In this document: piece after piece, positions 35,020 to 43,535 of the stretch
Layout of the letters: each line of letters opens with the position of its first letter
Position numbering within the stretch: position 1 is the first letter of the stretch
DNA from: Candidatus Leptovillus affinis
GTDB taxonomy: Bacteria; Chloroflexota; Anaerolineae; Promineifilales; Promineifilaceae
Direction: 5' to 3'
NCBI GenBank assembly: GCA_016705235.1
Contig: JADIYP010000006.1
Span: 1,426,001-1,490,000 of the forward strand
DNA: 64,000 nt
Made by a program: the position numbers and the translations under genes
Notes under the pieces: generated by a model
Told to the model about the DNA's origin: nothing
The model's input: only the letters and a program-made list of their open reading frames with translations
Database searches by the model: none

Positions 35020-35090
35020 CGTGCAAGACCCCAAGGGTTTGCCGCTGGGAATTTGGATTATTGGGGCATCAAACCCTTGGGGTCTTGTGG
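35020..35090 (-). repeat. Hairpin element copy 1 (GACCCCAAGGGTTTG stem)
   Basis: A 15-bp perfect inverted repeat (35027-35041 and 35070-35084) encloses a 28-base loop. The loop shares GATTATTGGGG with the copy at 38021, so both are in the minus orientation. It lies between the binding-protein gene and the permease genes of the same operon. Confidence 0.85.
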
Positions 35091-35096
35091 AGGCCC

Positions 35097-35930
35097 TTAA
35101 TTTTGGTCCATCAGGCTGGCGATGGACAGATCGCTGAGGAAGTAGCGCTGCAAGAAAATGAACAGCACCAAAACCGGGAGGGTGATCACCGCCGCCGCCG
35201 CCATCAGCAGCGGCCAGTTTGTGGGGTCGAGCTGCTTGAGCAATTGCAGACCAATAGGCAGAGTGTACAAGTCTGTGCGAAAAATGTACAGAACCGGGCT
35301 GACAAAGTCGCTCCAGTACATGACGAAGGAGAGGATGATGATGGTCACGGCCGTTGGCCGCACCAACGGCCGTGCCAACTGCCGCCACATCACCCACGCC
35401 GACGCGCCATCCAACCGGGCCGCCTCAAACACCTCCCCCGGAATACGCCGATAAGACCAAAAAAACAACAACACATACAACGGGCTGCCGGCAGCAAACG
35501 CCGGCGCAATCAACGCCCACAACGAATCAATCAGGCCCAACCAGCGCAAAATCTGGAAACGAAACAGCCAGACCGACGCGCCAGGAACCATCAACAGCAC
35601 AATGCTGGCGATCAGCAAACGCCGCCGCCACACTTCATCCTCCTGCGACATGGCAAAACCGGCAATGGAGGCAATAAAGACGGTGATGGGCACGGCCGTT
35701 CCCACCACAAGCAACGAATTGCGAACGTAACGCGCCATCGGCAGCAAATTGAAGATGTACGGGTAATTTTCCAACGTCGCCGGCGACGGCCACCATTCAA
35801 TGCCCGTCGGCGGCGGCAGCCCGCGCTGGCGCAGCGACGCCGTAAAAATCCAATAAATCGGCAGCAAAAACAGCAGCGCCACCGCCAATCCAACACCCGA
35901 ATGCAGCAGCCGTCCAACCTTACGCTTCAT
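35097..35930 (-). CDS. ABC sugar transporter permease, MalG type
   Basis: Inner-membrane permease of 277 residues with six predicted helices. The EAA loop, which docks on the ATPase, reads EVFEAARLDGASAWVMWRQL (about 185-204) and carries the usual E-A-A-x3-G-A. The N-terminal helix (LAVALLFLLPIYWIFTASL) and WWPSPATLENY in the first periplasmic loop are typical of MalG-like proteins. The ATG at 35930 overlaps the stop of the other permease gene by 11 bp, so translation is coupled. No ATPase gene is present; such transporters often share one MsmX/UgpC-like ATPase from elsewhere. Confidence 0.9.
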   Translation of the reverse strand: MKRKVGRLLHSGVGLAVALLFLLPIYWIFTASLRQRGLPPPTGIEWWPSPATLENYPYIFNLLPMARYVRNSLLVVGTAVPITVFIASIAGFAMSQEDEVWRRRLLIASIVLLMVPGASVWLFRFQILRWLGLIDSLWALIAPAFAAGSPLYVLLFFWSYRRIPGEVFEAARLDGASAWVMWRQLARPLVRPTAVTIIILSFVMYWSDFVSPVLYIFRTDLYTLPIGLQLLKQLDPTNWPLLMAAAAVITLPVLVLFIFLQRYFLSDLSIASLMDQN

Positions 35931-36849
35931 CCGCACTGCCTCCCAATCCCACCGCATTCAGAATGCCCAACACAATCAATCCCAGCAGCACATACGTCAG
36001 CAGCAGCAGCGCCGCCGCCAATCCCAGCCGCATATAATCAAATGCCAGCTCATAAATCAACAACGGCGCAAATGTCGTGGCATAATACGGCCCGCCATAG
36101 GTGATGATAAACGACGGCGTAAAGGTATTTTGCAAACTCATGATCAGATCACGAAATGTCAGCAGCATCAGCCACGGCGACAGCAGCGGCAGCGTAATTT
36201 GCCAGAAACTTTGCTGCCAGGTCGCGCCATCCACCTTCGCCGATTCATAAAACGAGCGCGGAATGCTTTGCAAACCGGCCAGCAGCACCACAAAGCCTTC
36301 GCCAATCTGGAAACAAGACAAAATGACAATCGCCAATCGTGCCGTGCCCGGCTGTATCAGCCAGTCGGGCGTCGGCAGCCCCAGCCAGCCCAAGAACAGA
36401 TTGAGCGGCCCATAAACGGGGTTAAAAATCCACAACCACAGCAAGGCGTAAGCGGCTTCCGGGATGATGGTGGGCGCATAAACGGCCGCGCGATAAGACC
36501 CAAACATGCGTCCTTTGCGCTGCAACAACAACGCCAATACCAGCGCGCCCAGCAGCCGCAGCGGCACAGCCAAAAGCAAAAAAATGGCCGAATTGCGCAG
36601 CGATGTGCGCACCAACCCAAACCCCAACAGGTCCCGATAATTTTGCAAGCCGACAAAACGCGGCGCGCCCACCGCTTTGTATTCTGTAAACGAGATCAAC
36701 ACGGTGGCTACGGCCGGAATCACCACCAAAACGATGGTTCCCAGCACATAAGGCAGCAAAAACAGGCGCATTTGCGCTTTGTAAGGCAGTTTCCAGGGAA
36801 ATTTGGCTTTGGAAGACTCCGTGGTTGAGGTGAACTGCTGTGGTTTCAT
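35920..36849 (-). CDS. ABC sugar transporter permease, MalF type
   Basis: Permease of 309 residues with six to seven hydrophobic helices. The first is LFLLPYVLGTIVLVVIPAVA, and the domain then has SFTEYKAVGAPRFVGLQNYR, usual just after helix 1 in MalF/UgpA-like subunits. The EAA-like loop is SFYESAKVDGATWQQSFWQI. It forms the channel with the MalG-type partner. ATG 36849 (MKPQQFTST) was chosen; a longer frame from a GTG at 36906 would run into the prepilin peptidase gene. The stop overlaps the start of the partner gene. One ACGGCCGT copy lies in the 20-bp gap upstream. Confidence 0.9.
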   Translation of the reverse strand: MKPQQFTSTTESSKAKFPWKLPYKAQMRLFLLPYVLGTIVLVVIPAVATVLISFTEYKAVGAPRFVGLQNYRDLLGFGLVRTSLRNSAIFLLLAVPLRLLGALVLALLLQRKGRMFGSYRAAVYAPTIIPEAAYALLWLWIFNPVYGPLNLFLGWLGLPTPDWLIQPGTARLAIVILSCFQIGEGFVVLLAGLQSIPRSFYESAKVDGATWQQSFWQITLPLLSPWLMLLTFRDLIMSLQNTFTPSFIITYGGPYYATTFAPLLIYELAFDYMRLGLAAALLLLTYVLLGLIVLGILNAVGLGGSADEA

Positions 36850-36869
36850 AGAGAGGGGGCAACGGCCGT

Positions 36870-37622
36870 TTAAGCCAACAGCCAGTCGGTAATTGCTTGA
36901 CCCCACAGGAGCATCACAATGGCCGCAATGGCCAGATATTGACCGTAAGGCAAGTAAGCATCGCGTGTCACCAGCCGCGCGCCCAGCAGCACGGCGCTGA
37001 TAATCCCGCCCAAAAAAATGCCCATCATCAGGGCGATAAGAATGTGCGGCACGCCCAACATCGCGCCCATCAACATGGCCAGCTTAATGTCCCCTTGCCC
37101 AATCGCCCCCGGACCAAAGGTGACTTTGGCCACCCCATAGATCATCAGGAACAAGACCAGACCCAACACGGCGCCCAACAGGGCAGAGATGAGGTTAATG
37201 CCCGGCAAAACAAGGCTGAAGAGCAATGCCAACACGGTCATGGGCAGTGTTACCACGTCTAAGATGAGTCGGTTTTCCAGATCAATGATAATGATGAGGA
37301 TGAGGACGGCGATAAACAGGGCATACACGGCCAGGGTGATTGGTGTGTCGATCAACCAGGGCAGGCAGGCGAACAACACGGCCGTTCCCCCCTCTACCCA
37401 TGCCCAACGACGGCGCGGCATCTGCCCGCACGCCGGGCAGCGCCCCCCGCCTTGCAGCCGCCGGCCCAGCGCCAGCCAACCGGCCGGCCCATACACATGA
37501 TCACACTCAGGATTGGGGCAATGGGGCGCAGACGGCCGTTCCCGCCGTGGCAAATCATCCGCCAACACGTTCAGCAAACCGCCAACCAACAAACCAATAA
37601 GGCCAAACAACACATTGAGCAT
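36870..37622 (-). CDS. Prepilin peptidase (type IV leader peptidase, A24 family)
   Basis: Membrane aspartic protease of 250 residues that cleaves and usually N-methylates type IV prepilins and pseudopilins. The cytoplasmic loop has two cysteine pairs (CPNPEC at about 35, CPACGQ at about 63) as in zinc-binding PilD. The first catalytic aspartate is in LIIIIDLENRLI and the second in GQGDIKLAMLMGAMLG (the G-x-GDxK motif). Seven to eight hydrophobic helices are visible. ATG 37622 begins the first helix; the longer frame upstream reads through a hairpin element. It lies upstream of the transporter genes on the same strand with no pilin gene in view, so its substrates are elsewhere. Confidence 0.9.
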   Translation of the reverse strand: MLNVLFGLIGLLVGGLLNVLADDLPRRERPSAPHCPNPECDHVYGPAGWLALGRRLQGGGRCPACGQMPRRRWAWVEGGTAVLFACLPWLIDTPITLAVYALFIAVLILIIIIDLENRLILDVVTLPMTVLALLFSLVLPGINLISALLGAVLGLVLFLMIYGVAKVTFGPGAIGQGDIKLAMLMGAMLGVPHILIALMMGIFLGGIISAVLLGARLVTRDAYLPYGQYLAIAAIVMLLWGQAITDWLLA

Positions 37623-37697
37623 GGCCGCGATTATAACCGATTCGCCGCGAGGGTTGAAACCAATTATTTTTTCACAAAGATACAGGATGTAGCCAAC

Positions 37698-37758
37698 AGA
37701 CCCTAAGGGTTTGAACTTCCACAAAACACAATAACCCAAGAATAAACCCTTAGGGTCT
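37698..37758. repeat. Hairpin element copy 2 (variant stem CCCTAAGGG)
   Basis: A 15-bp perfect inverted repeat (AGACCCTAAGGGTTT at 37698-37712, complement at 37744-37758). Compared with the other copies it reads CCCTAAGGG for CCCCAAGGG, with the matching compensatory change on the other arm. The loop is diverged. Confidence 0.75.
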
Positions 37759-38020
37759 GGGTAATACCCCATCCAAACGCGAAGCAGCCCGATTCGAACG
37801 CGTAGGAACGCCATTTAACCATGCAAAACGCAAAATCCCCACCCACTCTCTAACCAAACAAAACATCCAGCCCACACTCTCCCCAAATCCCTCCGTTTCT
37901 CCCTTGTCACATCCAACAAACCGGCGGTATTATTACCCCCCACGGGAAAAATGGACAGGCCACCCCCAAAACACCCACGCCGCCATCCATAAAACACCCC
38001 CATTCCCACAATTTTTAGGT

Positions 38021-38114
38021 TTTAGTAACGATATAGACCCCAAGGGTTTGCTCCTGAAATTTTAGATTATTGGGGTATCAAACCCTTGGGGTCTTGCCAG
38101 AGAAACCTGAACAG
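38021..38114 (-). repeat. Hairpin element copy 3, full length
   Basis: This copy has the same 15-bp stem and, in addition, the conserved flanks: GTAACGATA on the left and CCAGAGAAACCTGAACAG on the right, which are the complement of the flanks in the plus-oriented copies at 44747 and 61235. The full element is therefore about 94 bp. It ends 31 bp before the acylase start codon, so it would be in the mRNA leader. Confidence 0.85.
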
Positions 38115-38145
38115 ATACAAGTTTTATTCAAAAAAGGAGAAGAAT

Positions 38146-40617
38146 ATGAACCGCCTGGCACGAATTGCCCTCATCCTTGTTGGCATCATCCTGGTGTTGC
38201 TGCTGCTAGCCTCTGCTGGCGGCGTGGCAACCGTAAGACGGCCGTTCCCCGACACCAACGGCATCGTCACCCTGCCCGGACTCAAAGAAGAAGTGCAAAT
38301 CTTCCGCGACGAATTTGGCGTTCCCCACATCTACGCCAACAATCTGGACGATTTATACTTCGCCGAAGGGTACGTCCACGCCCAAGACCGCTTCTGGCAG
38401 ATGGAATTCTGGCGGCACACCGGCCAGGGTCGCCTTTCCGAGATTGTCGGCGCGGCCACCGTCGACAGCGACAAGTTTATTCGCACCATGGGCTGGAACC
38501 GCATGGCCGAAACCACCACCAACTATTACAAAGAGCAGGCCCCAGAATTCTATGCCATCATGGAATCCTACAGCGCCGGCGTCAACGCCTTCCTGGCCGA
38601 AAACCCCAACGCCGCCAACCTCTCCATCAACATCCCCATCTTGCAATTAAGCCAGGGGGAATGGGACATTGAACCCTGGACGCCCGTCAACACCGTCTCC
38701 TGGGGCGTTGTCATGTCCGATGTCCTCAGCCGCGACATCTTCCGCGAGCTAGATTACGCCAATCTGGTGGCCCAAATCGGCGAAGAAACCACCTTCACCC
38801 TCTCGCCGCCCTATCCCTACGCCACCCGCCCCGTCATCACCGCCGCCGCCGAACGCACCAACGAACAACCGCCCACCGCCACGGCCGAAGATTGGCTAAC
38901 GGCCGTTAACTGGCAAAACGTCAACACCCAACTCATCGGCACGCCCCCCGATGAATACACCTTCGGCAGCGGCCCGGCCGTCGGCAGCAACAACTGGGTC
39001 GTCAGCGGCGAACATACCGCCACCGGCCTGCCCCTGCTGGCCAACGACCCCCACCTGGAAATCCAAATGCCCGCCATCTGGTACGAAGTCGGGCTGCACG
39101 CGCCCGGCATGGATGTCACCGGCTTTTCCTTCGCCGGCGTTCCCGGCGTCATCATCGGCCACAACGAACACATCGCCTGGGGCGTCACCAACACCGGCGC
39201 CGATGTGCAAGACCTTTTCATCGAAAAAATCAACCCCGCCAACCCCAACCAGTACGAATACATGGGCGAATGGCAAGAGATGCAAATCATCAACGAGGTC
39301 ATCAAAGTCAACGGCGGCGAAGACATCACCCTGCCGGTGCGCGTCACCCGCCACGGCCCCATCATCAGCGACGTGCTGGACGATCAGAAAGACGCCCTGG
39401 CCGTGCAGTGGACGGCCGCCGAACCGTCGCGCGTTTTGCAGTCTGTGGTCCTCATCAACCAGTCCCAAACCTACGAACAGTTCCGCGAAGCCTTGCGTTA
39501 TTGGGACGTGCCCTCGCAAAACTTCGTCTATGCCGACACCGAAGGCAACATCGCCTACCAGATGCCCGGCCTGACCCCCATTCGCAAGAACGGCAACGGC
39601 AGTTTGCCCGTCCCCGGCTGGACGGATGAATACGAATGGCAGGGGTGGGTTCCCTACGAGCAACTTCCGGCCGTGCTGAACCCCGAAAAAGGGTACATCG
39701 TCACCGCCAACCACGCCATCGTCGATGAAACCTACCCCTTCCTCATCACCCGCGATTGGGCCGATGGCGACCGGGGGCAGCGCATTGTCGATATGGTGGA
39801 AGCCACGCTGGCCAGCGGCCAAAAATTCACCGCCGACGATTTCGCGCGGATGCAATTCGACAGCGAATCATTGATGGCCGCCTCCTACCAGCCTTATTTC
39901 GCCAACATCCAGACCGATGACGCGCGGGAGCAAACGGCCGTGTCCCTCATCACCGCCTGGGACCGCCAGGAACGCCGCGACAGCGTGGCCACCTCCCTCT
40001 TTGAAATCTTCTACCTCAATCTTACCCACGACACCCTGGCCGACGACATCGGCGCGGACAATGTGGGCACAATCCGCAACAACATCTTCTTCAACCAGCT
40101 CGCCAGCCAGCCAGACTCGCCCTGGTGGGACAACCAGACCACGCCGGAAGTCGAAACCCGCGACGACATCATGGCCCAGGCTCTCACCGAAGCCCTGGCC
40201 TGGTTCGATGCCAACGTTGGCGGCAACATGGAAGATTGGACATGGGGCAGCCTGCACACGGCCACCTTTGTCAGCAATCCACTGGGGCAAAGCGGCATCG
40301 GAGCCATCGAATCCCTGGTCAATCGCGGCCCCTTCCCCGCCGACGGCGGCAACAGCATCGTCAACGCCGTTTCCTGGGACGTAGAACACCCGGCTGAGGT
40401 GTATTGGCACCCCTCCATGCGCATGATCGTCGATATTAGCAACCTGGACGCCAGCCAAACCGTGCTGCCCACCGGCCAAAGCGGCCATCCCTTCAATCCT
40501 CACTACGACGACCAGATGCCGCTGTGGTTAAACGGCCAATATCACACCATGCTGTGGAGCAAAACGGCCGTAGAAGCCGCCGCCCAAGACAAACTCATCC
40601 TCCAACCGGCGCAGTAA
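38146..40617 (+). CDS. Penicillin acylase / AHL acylase family hydrolase
   Basis: Ntn-hydrolase of 823 residues, probably matured by self-cleavage. The N-terminal helix ALILVGIILVLLLLASAGG (about 7-25) is a signal or membrane anchor. Residues 50-260 are the alpha chain with YFAEGYVHAQDRFWQMEFWR. The beta chain should begin at the nucleophile Ser in VGSNNWVVSGEHTATG (about 285), followed by LLANDPHLEIQMPAIWYEV and IIGHNEHIAWGVTN. Members hydrolyse amide side chains of beta-lactams, acyl-homoserine lactones or other N-acyl compounds. ATG 38146 follows AAGGAG. A full hairpin element lies just upstream. The substrate is not known; quorum-signal degradation is one possibility. Confidence 0.9.
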   Translation: MNRLARIALILVGIILVLLLLASAGGVATVRRPFPDTNGIVTLPGLKEEVQIFRDEFGVPHIYANNLDDLYFAEGYVHAQDRFWQMEFWRHTGQGRLSEIVGAATVDSDKFIRTMGWNRMAETTTNYYKEQAPEFYAIMESYSAGVNAFLAENPNAANLSINIPILQLSQGEWDIEPWTPVNTVSWGVVMSDVLSRDIFRELDYANLVAQIGEETTFTLSPPYPYATRPVITAAAERTNEQPPTATAEDWLTAVNWQNVNTQLIGTPPDEYTFGSGPAVGSNNWVVSGEHTATGLPLLANDPHLEIQMPAIWYEVGLHAPGMDVTGFSFAGVPGVIIGHNEHIAWGVTNTGADVQDLFIEKINPANPNQYEYMGEWQEMQIINEVIKVNGGEDITLPVRVTRHGPIISDVLDDQKDALAVQWTAAEPSRVLQSVVLINQSQTYEQFREALRYWDVPSQNFVYADTEGNIAYQMPGLTPIRKNGNGSLPVPGWTDEYEWQGWVPYEQLPAVLNPEKGYIVTANHAIVDETYPFLITRDWADGDRGQRIVDMVEATLASGQKFTADDFARMQFDSESLMAASYQPYFANIQTDDAREQTAVSLITAWDRQERRDSVATSLFEIFYLNLTHDTLADDIGADNVGTIRNNIFFNQLASQPDSPWWDNQTTPEVETRDDIMAQALTEALAWFDANVGGNMEDWTWGSLHTATFVSNPLGQSGIGAIESLVNRGPFPADGGNSIVNAVSWDVEHPAEVYWHPSMRMIVDISNLDASQTVLPTGQSGHPFNPHYDDQMPLWLNGQYHTMLWSKTAVEAAAQDKLILQPAQ

Positions 40618-40626
40618 CACAAAAAA

Positions 40627-40653
40627 GGGGAGATGGCGGCAAACCATCTCCCC
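40627..40653 (+). terminator. Hairpin terminator after the acylase gene
   Basis: A 10-bp perfect stem (GGGGAGATGG 40627-40636, complement 40644-40653) with a 7-base loop lies 9 bp after the stop codon. A-rich sequence precedes it and GGTATTTTGG follows. The weak T-run makes it a moderate call. Confidence 0.65.
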
Positions 40654-40663
40654 GGTATTTTGG

Positions 40664-40733
40664 AGATTAGCGATTGGCGATTGGCGATTGGGGCTTAGAA
40701 AGCAAAGCAATCGCCAATCGCCAATCTTTTTTT
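40664..40733. repeat. Heptamer tandem/inverted array with T-run (unit GATTGGC)
   Basis: Three to four direct GATTGGC units (40664-40691) are answered by inverted GCCAATC units (40708-40727), then T7. It forms a long hairpin between two convergent genes and probably doubles as a bidirectional terminator. Confidence 0.8.
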
Positions 40734-40734
40734 A

Positions 40735-41247
40735 TCAACCCACATCGCCAAGAATATTATCCTCATCGTCGATAAGGTTTTCCGGCTCTTTTTCCACCAA
40801 CTCCGCCTGATCGGGGTTGAGAATGATAACATCCTCAAGGTTGCCCTCAATCTCACCCTTGGTCACCGCAGAGGAAGCCACAACTTCCCCTTCTACCACG
40901 CTTTCGTACCCATCAGCCACCCGAATCTCGTGCAAATGGCGGGCCACAACGGCCGGTGGGGCCAGTTCAATAAACACCTTCGCGCCCACAATCAACGCCG
41001 TAATATCATCCAACTGCCCAATAATCGGCGCAAAATCGGTCACAAAATCAAACGGGAATATCAGATACAAAAACCCAAAAAAGGGCACAATTTTCAAATA
41101 AAACGGCACTTCCGGATCGCGCAGCAGGCGCATCACCAAACGAAGCTGCTGCCACACCTCGCGCCAAAAGCCCGGATCTTTCTGTTGCGTTATCAGAGCT
41201 GATTCCATGTCTTGTTTTTCCTTTTTACCTTGACTCATCTTGTTCAT
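40735..41247 (-). CDS. YkvA-like membrane protein (DUF1232)
   Basis: Protein of 170 residues. The DUF1232 core is RLLRDPEVPFYLKIVPFFGF then LYLIFPFDFVTDFAPIIGQLDD (about 45-85), with the family's D-x3-P-Y/F-x-K, P-x-D-x-x-P/T-D and G-x-x-D-D positions. One or two hydrophobic helices are expected. The C-terminus (about 125-170) is acidic and Asn/Glu-rich. The ATG at 41247 follows AGGAG at a good distance. The function of this family is not established. It is convergent with the acylase gene and separated from it by a hairpin array. Confidence 0.8.
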   Translation of the reverse strand: MNKMSQGKKEKQDMESALITQQKDPGFWREVWQQLRLVMRLLRDPEVPFYLKIVPFFGFLYLIFPFDFVTDFAPIIGQLDDITALIVGAKVFIELAPPAVVARHLHEIRVADGYESVVEGEVVASSAVTKGEIEGNLEDVIILNPDQAELVEKEPENLIDDEDNILGDVG

Positions 41248-41289
41248 CACTCCTATTTACGCAAAATTTTTTATAGAGTTGCAGCGTCA

Positions 41290-42585
41290 TCATCGCTGGC
41301 TAACCACATAATCTGCCAACTGCGGCAAAATTTCGTGCAAACTATAGGCTTCCCATTGGCCAATCGCCCCGGCCGTGAACACCGTGAAGCCAATCACGTA
41401 CCCATCCAGCCGCACGCCATTGTCATACCAGTTTAACTGTTTAATAAAGGCCTCTTCGCCGGTCGCCGCCCAGCCTTGCTGCACCCAATAGGCTTTAAAG
41501 TCGGCCCAGCCCAGGCCATCCGGACCCGGCCGGCCGCCAATGATGCCATCAATGCCGGCCTCGGAGATAACCAGCGGAATCACCAGATTGGCTGGCTCCA
41601 AAATCTCGCGGTAATACCAGCGATAGCGAAAGGTCAGCGATCCCCGGTCGGGATAAGCCGGGTAACCGGGCAGCGGATCACCATAGAGATACGTCATGTC
41701 TGGCGCGGCATATTCGTGCAAGGAGAGGATGCCGCCGTATTCGGCGGCCGTCTCAATCGCCGGTACAAACAATTCAAACTCATCCAATTCCGGCACGCCG
41801 GTGGCAAACCCGCCCACGGCCGCTTTTAGCCCATAAGAAGCCAACAGCCGCACACGCTCCTGCTCAAACCGGGCATACCAGGCCATGTTTTCCATGTTTG
41901 GGTCCGGCTCATTCCAACCTTCCCAATAATCCACATACGGATTCGCCAGATATTGATCTAATTGGTAGGCTACAAAATCGCGCGCCGTTTCTTCCGGCAC
42001 GCCAGCATACGACTGGTCGCGGGCGCTGAGGCGGCCAATAGTGATGGTGCGCGGCGAGACAGCTTTCACTTCTTCCAGAAAACCCAGGTCATCGACCCCT
42101 TTCATCACCGCTGGCTGGCTGCGGCGCACAAACTCCATGATCGCCGGATCGTTGTTGCGCACAACATGGATGCCCAGTTTGCTGGGGCCTAATTCGTTGC
42201 TGGGCGGTAAATTGGGGATGACGCTGACATAGCGGGTGGGCGTGGCGGTGACGTCTGGGGTTACGGAAGGCGTGGGGGTGCGGGTGGGGCGCGGCGTGCC
42301 GGTAGGATAAGTGGGCACAATGGAAGGCGTGGCGGTCGGCCGCAGAGTGGCCATCTGGTTGAAATTGGCGTTGGGGTCTACGGCCGTATCCGGCGGCGGC
42401 GTAAAGGTGGCTGGCAAATTAGCTTCAGGGCTTGCTACGGCCGTCGGCACGCCAGCGGCAGCGGCCAGGGTGGGCACGGCAATTGGAGAAACGGCCGTTT
42501 CCGCTCCACAACCAGCCAAAACCAGCGCCCAGATCAGGCCAACGCCAAACCGCCAGCAGCCGCTTGCAAATAATCGCCCACGCAT
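41290..42585 (-). CDS. Lipoprotein with glycoside-hydrolase-like (clan A) domain
   Basis: Protein of 431 residues. The signal peptide ends in the lipobox LAGC with Cys26 lipidated. Residues 30-125 are a Pro/Thr/Ala-rich linker (TPTPSVTPDVTATP). The globular domain from about 135 shows the layout of a (beta/alpha)8 glycosidase: YWEGWNEPDP (about 235) has the W-x-NEP acid/base motif, and the putative nucleophile Glu is in VISEAGIDGIIGG (about 345). ILSLHEYAAPDM lies between them. Similar modules occur in clan A families such as GH39 or GH5; the substrate cannot be told. It is transcribed from a 101-bp divergent gap opposite the next gene. Confidence 0.7.
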   Translation of the reverse strand: MRGRLFASGCWRFGVGLIWALVLAGCGAETAVSPIAVPTLAAAAGVPTAVASPEANLPATFTPPPDTAVDPNANFNQMATLRPTATPSIVPTYPTGTPRPTRTPTPSVTPDVTATPTRYVSVIPNLPPSNELGPSKLGIHVVRNNDPAIMEFVRRSQPAVMKGVDDLGFLEEVKAVSPRTITIGRLSARDQSYAGVPEETARDFVAYQLDQYLANPYVDYWEGWNEPDPNMENMAWYARFEQERVRLLASYGLKAAVGGFATGVPELDEFELFVPAIETAAEYGGILSLHEYAAPDMTYLYGDPLPGYPAYPDRGSLTFRYRWYYREILEPANLVIPLVISEAGIDGIIGGRPGPDGLGWADFKAYWVQQGWAATGEEAFIKQLNWYDNGVRLDGYVIGFTVFTAGAIGQWEAYSLHEILPQLADYVVSQR

Positions 42586-42686
42586 ACCCCGATCATACCA
42601 CTCGCCCAACAATCCGCCCAAAGCCGCCTGCGCGCGCAGACGGCCGTAGTCTTGCGCCCTACCCAGCGAGTGCTAAAATCAGCCGC

Positions 42687-43535
42687 ATGACAATAATCCT
42701 GGCAATCGAACTCCTGGTGGTAATTATTTTCCTGGCAATGTTCCTGCGCCGCCCCAGCCTCAATGGGGGCGTGGGCCTGTTGTGCGTTACTTCCGCCGTC
42801 CTGTTGGATACATTTCTCAGCACCTTCAGCCGCAGCCAAATGCTGGATGAATTAGGTTTCTTTTTCTACGTCATCGCCGGGGTGATCGTTGGCGGCATGG
42901 CTGTCTGGACCTGGGGCGTGCTTAAACCGGTGCGCGAGAGTACGGCCGTTGCCCCCACGGCCGTTCCATCCCCCCCACAACCCGCCATGCCTGTCGGCAC
43001 GACAACGGCCGTCATCCCCCCACCGCCCCCCCTCAACATCACCTTCGACGACGGCACCGCCTTCGACCGCCAAATGCTCTACAATGAAATCCGCGCCCGC
43101 TTCGGCCACGAAGACGTCCTCGACCTCATGTTCGACCTGGGTATCAACGAAAACGACGTCGCCACCCTCGACCAAAACGTCAACCAGCTCATCGTCAATA
43201 TCATGGACACCGCTCAACAAAACGGGCAGGCCAGCGCCCTGACCCTGGCCGTGGAGCGCATCCTCACTCCCATTTCGCCCCATTTGCTCCCCCGGCTAGA
43301 AAAAATCACCGTCGCTTCCCCGCCCACCATCCTGCGCTACTACCTTTTGGCTAACTATTCGCTCACCGACCTGCGCGAAATGGCCGCCCAACTGGGCATC
43401 GACTGGGAACAAATCGGCGGCGACAACAAAAAGGCAAAAGTCCGCAATTTTCTGCTGTATCTCTATCGACGCAACCGCATCGACGAATTGATCGACCGTA
43501 TGCATACGTCAACAGAAAGTGAAGAAGAAGAATGA
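42687..43535 (+). CDS. Membrane-anchored hypothetical protein
   Basis: Protein of 282 residues. Two or three hydrophobic helices occupy residues 1-80 (ILAIELLVVIIFLAMFL, GLLCVTSAVLLDTFL, FFFYVIAGVIVGGMAVWTW). A Pro-rich linker (about 95-125) leads to a cytoplasmic domain with the EIRARFGHEDVLDLMFDLGI block (about 135-155) and LREMAAQLGIDWEQIGGDNK (about 235). The latter resembles the helical effector-associated domains (EAD, as in DUF-type death-like domains), where a run of helices ends in a G-D-x-K/R loop and KVRNFLLYLYRRNR. I give this only as a resemblance. It overlaps the next gene by ATGA, so both products are made together. Confidence 0.6.
   Translation: MTIILAIELLVVIIFLAMFLRRPSLNGGVGLLCVTSAVLLDTFLSTFSRSQMLDELGFFFYVIAGVIVGGMAVWTWGVLKPVRESTAVAPTAVPSPPQPAMPVGTTTAVIPPPPPLNITFDDGTAFDRQMLYNEIRARFGHEDVLDLMFDLGINENDVATLDQNVNQLIVNIMDTAQQNGQASALTLAVERILTPISPHLLPRLEKITVASPPTILRYYLLANYSLTDLREMAAQLGIDWEQIGGDNKKAKVRNFLLYLYRRNRIDELIDRMHTSTESEEEE

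Larger units (their letters stand above)
37623..38145. other. Divergent intergenic region with two hairpin elements
   Basis: It separates the minus-strand prepilin peptidase gene and the plus-strand acylase gene. Apart from hairpin copies at 37698-37758 and 38021-38114 I see no gene. A 64-residue frame at 37815-38009 on the minus strand is Gly/Trp-rich and has no support. Confidence 0.5.

Noticed and set aside
34992..36104. Open frame of 370 codons on the plus strand
   Set aside because: It runs antisense through a hairpin element and the MalG-type permease gene, and its Arg/Gln/His-rich translation has no domain.
37815..38009. 64-codon frame on the minus strand
   Set aside because: Low-complexity Gly/Trp/Cys translation without start signals; probably a chance frame.
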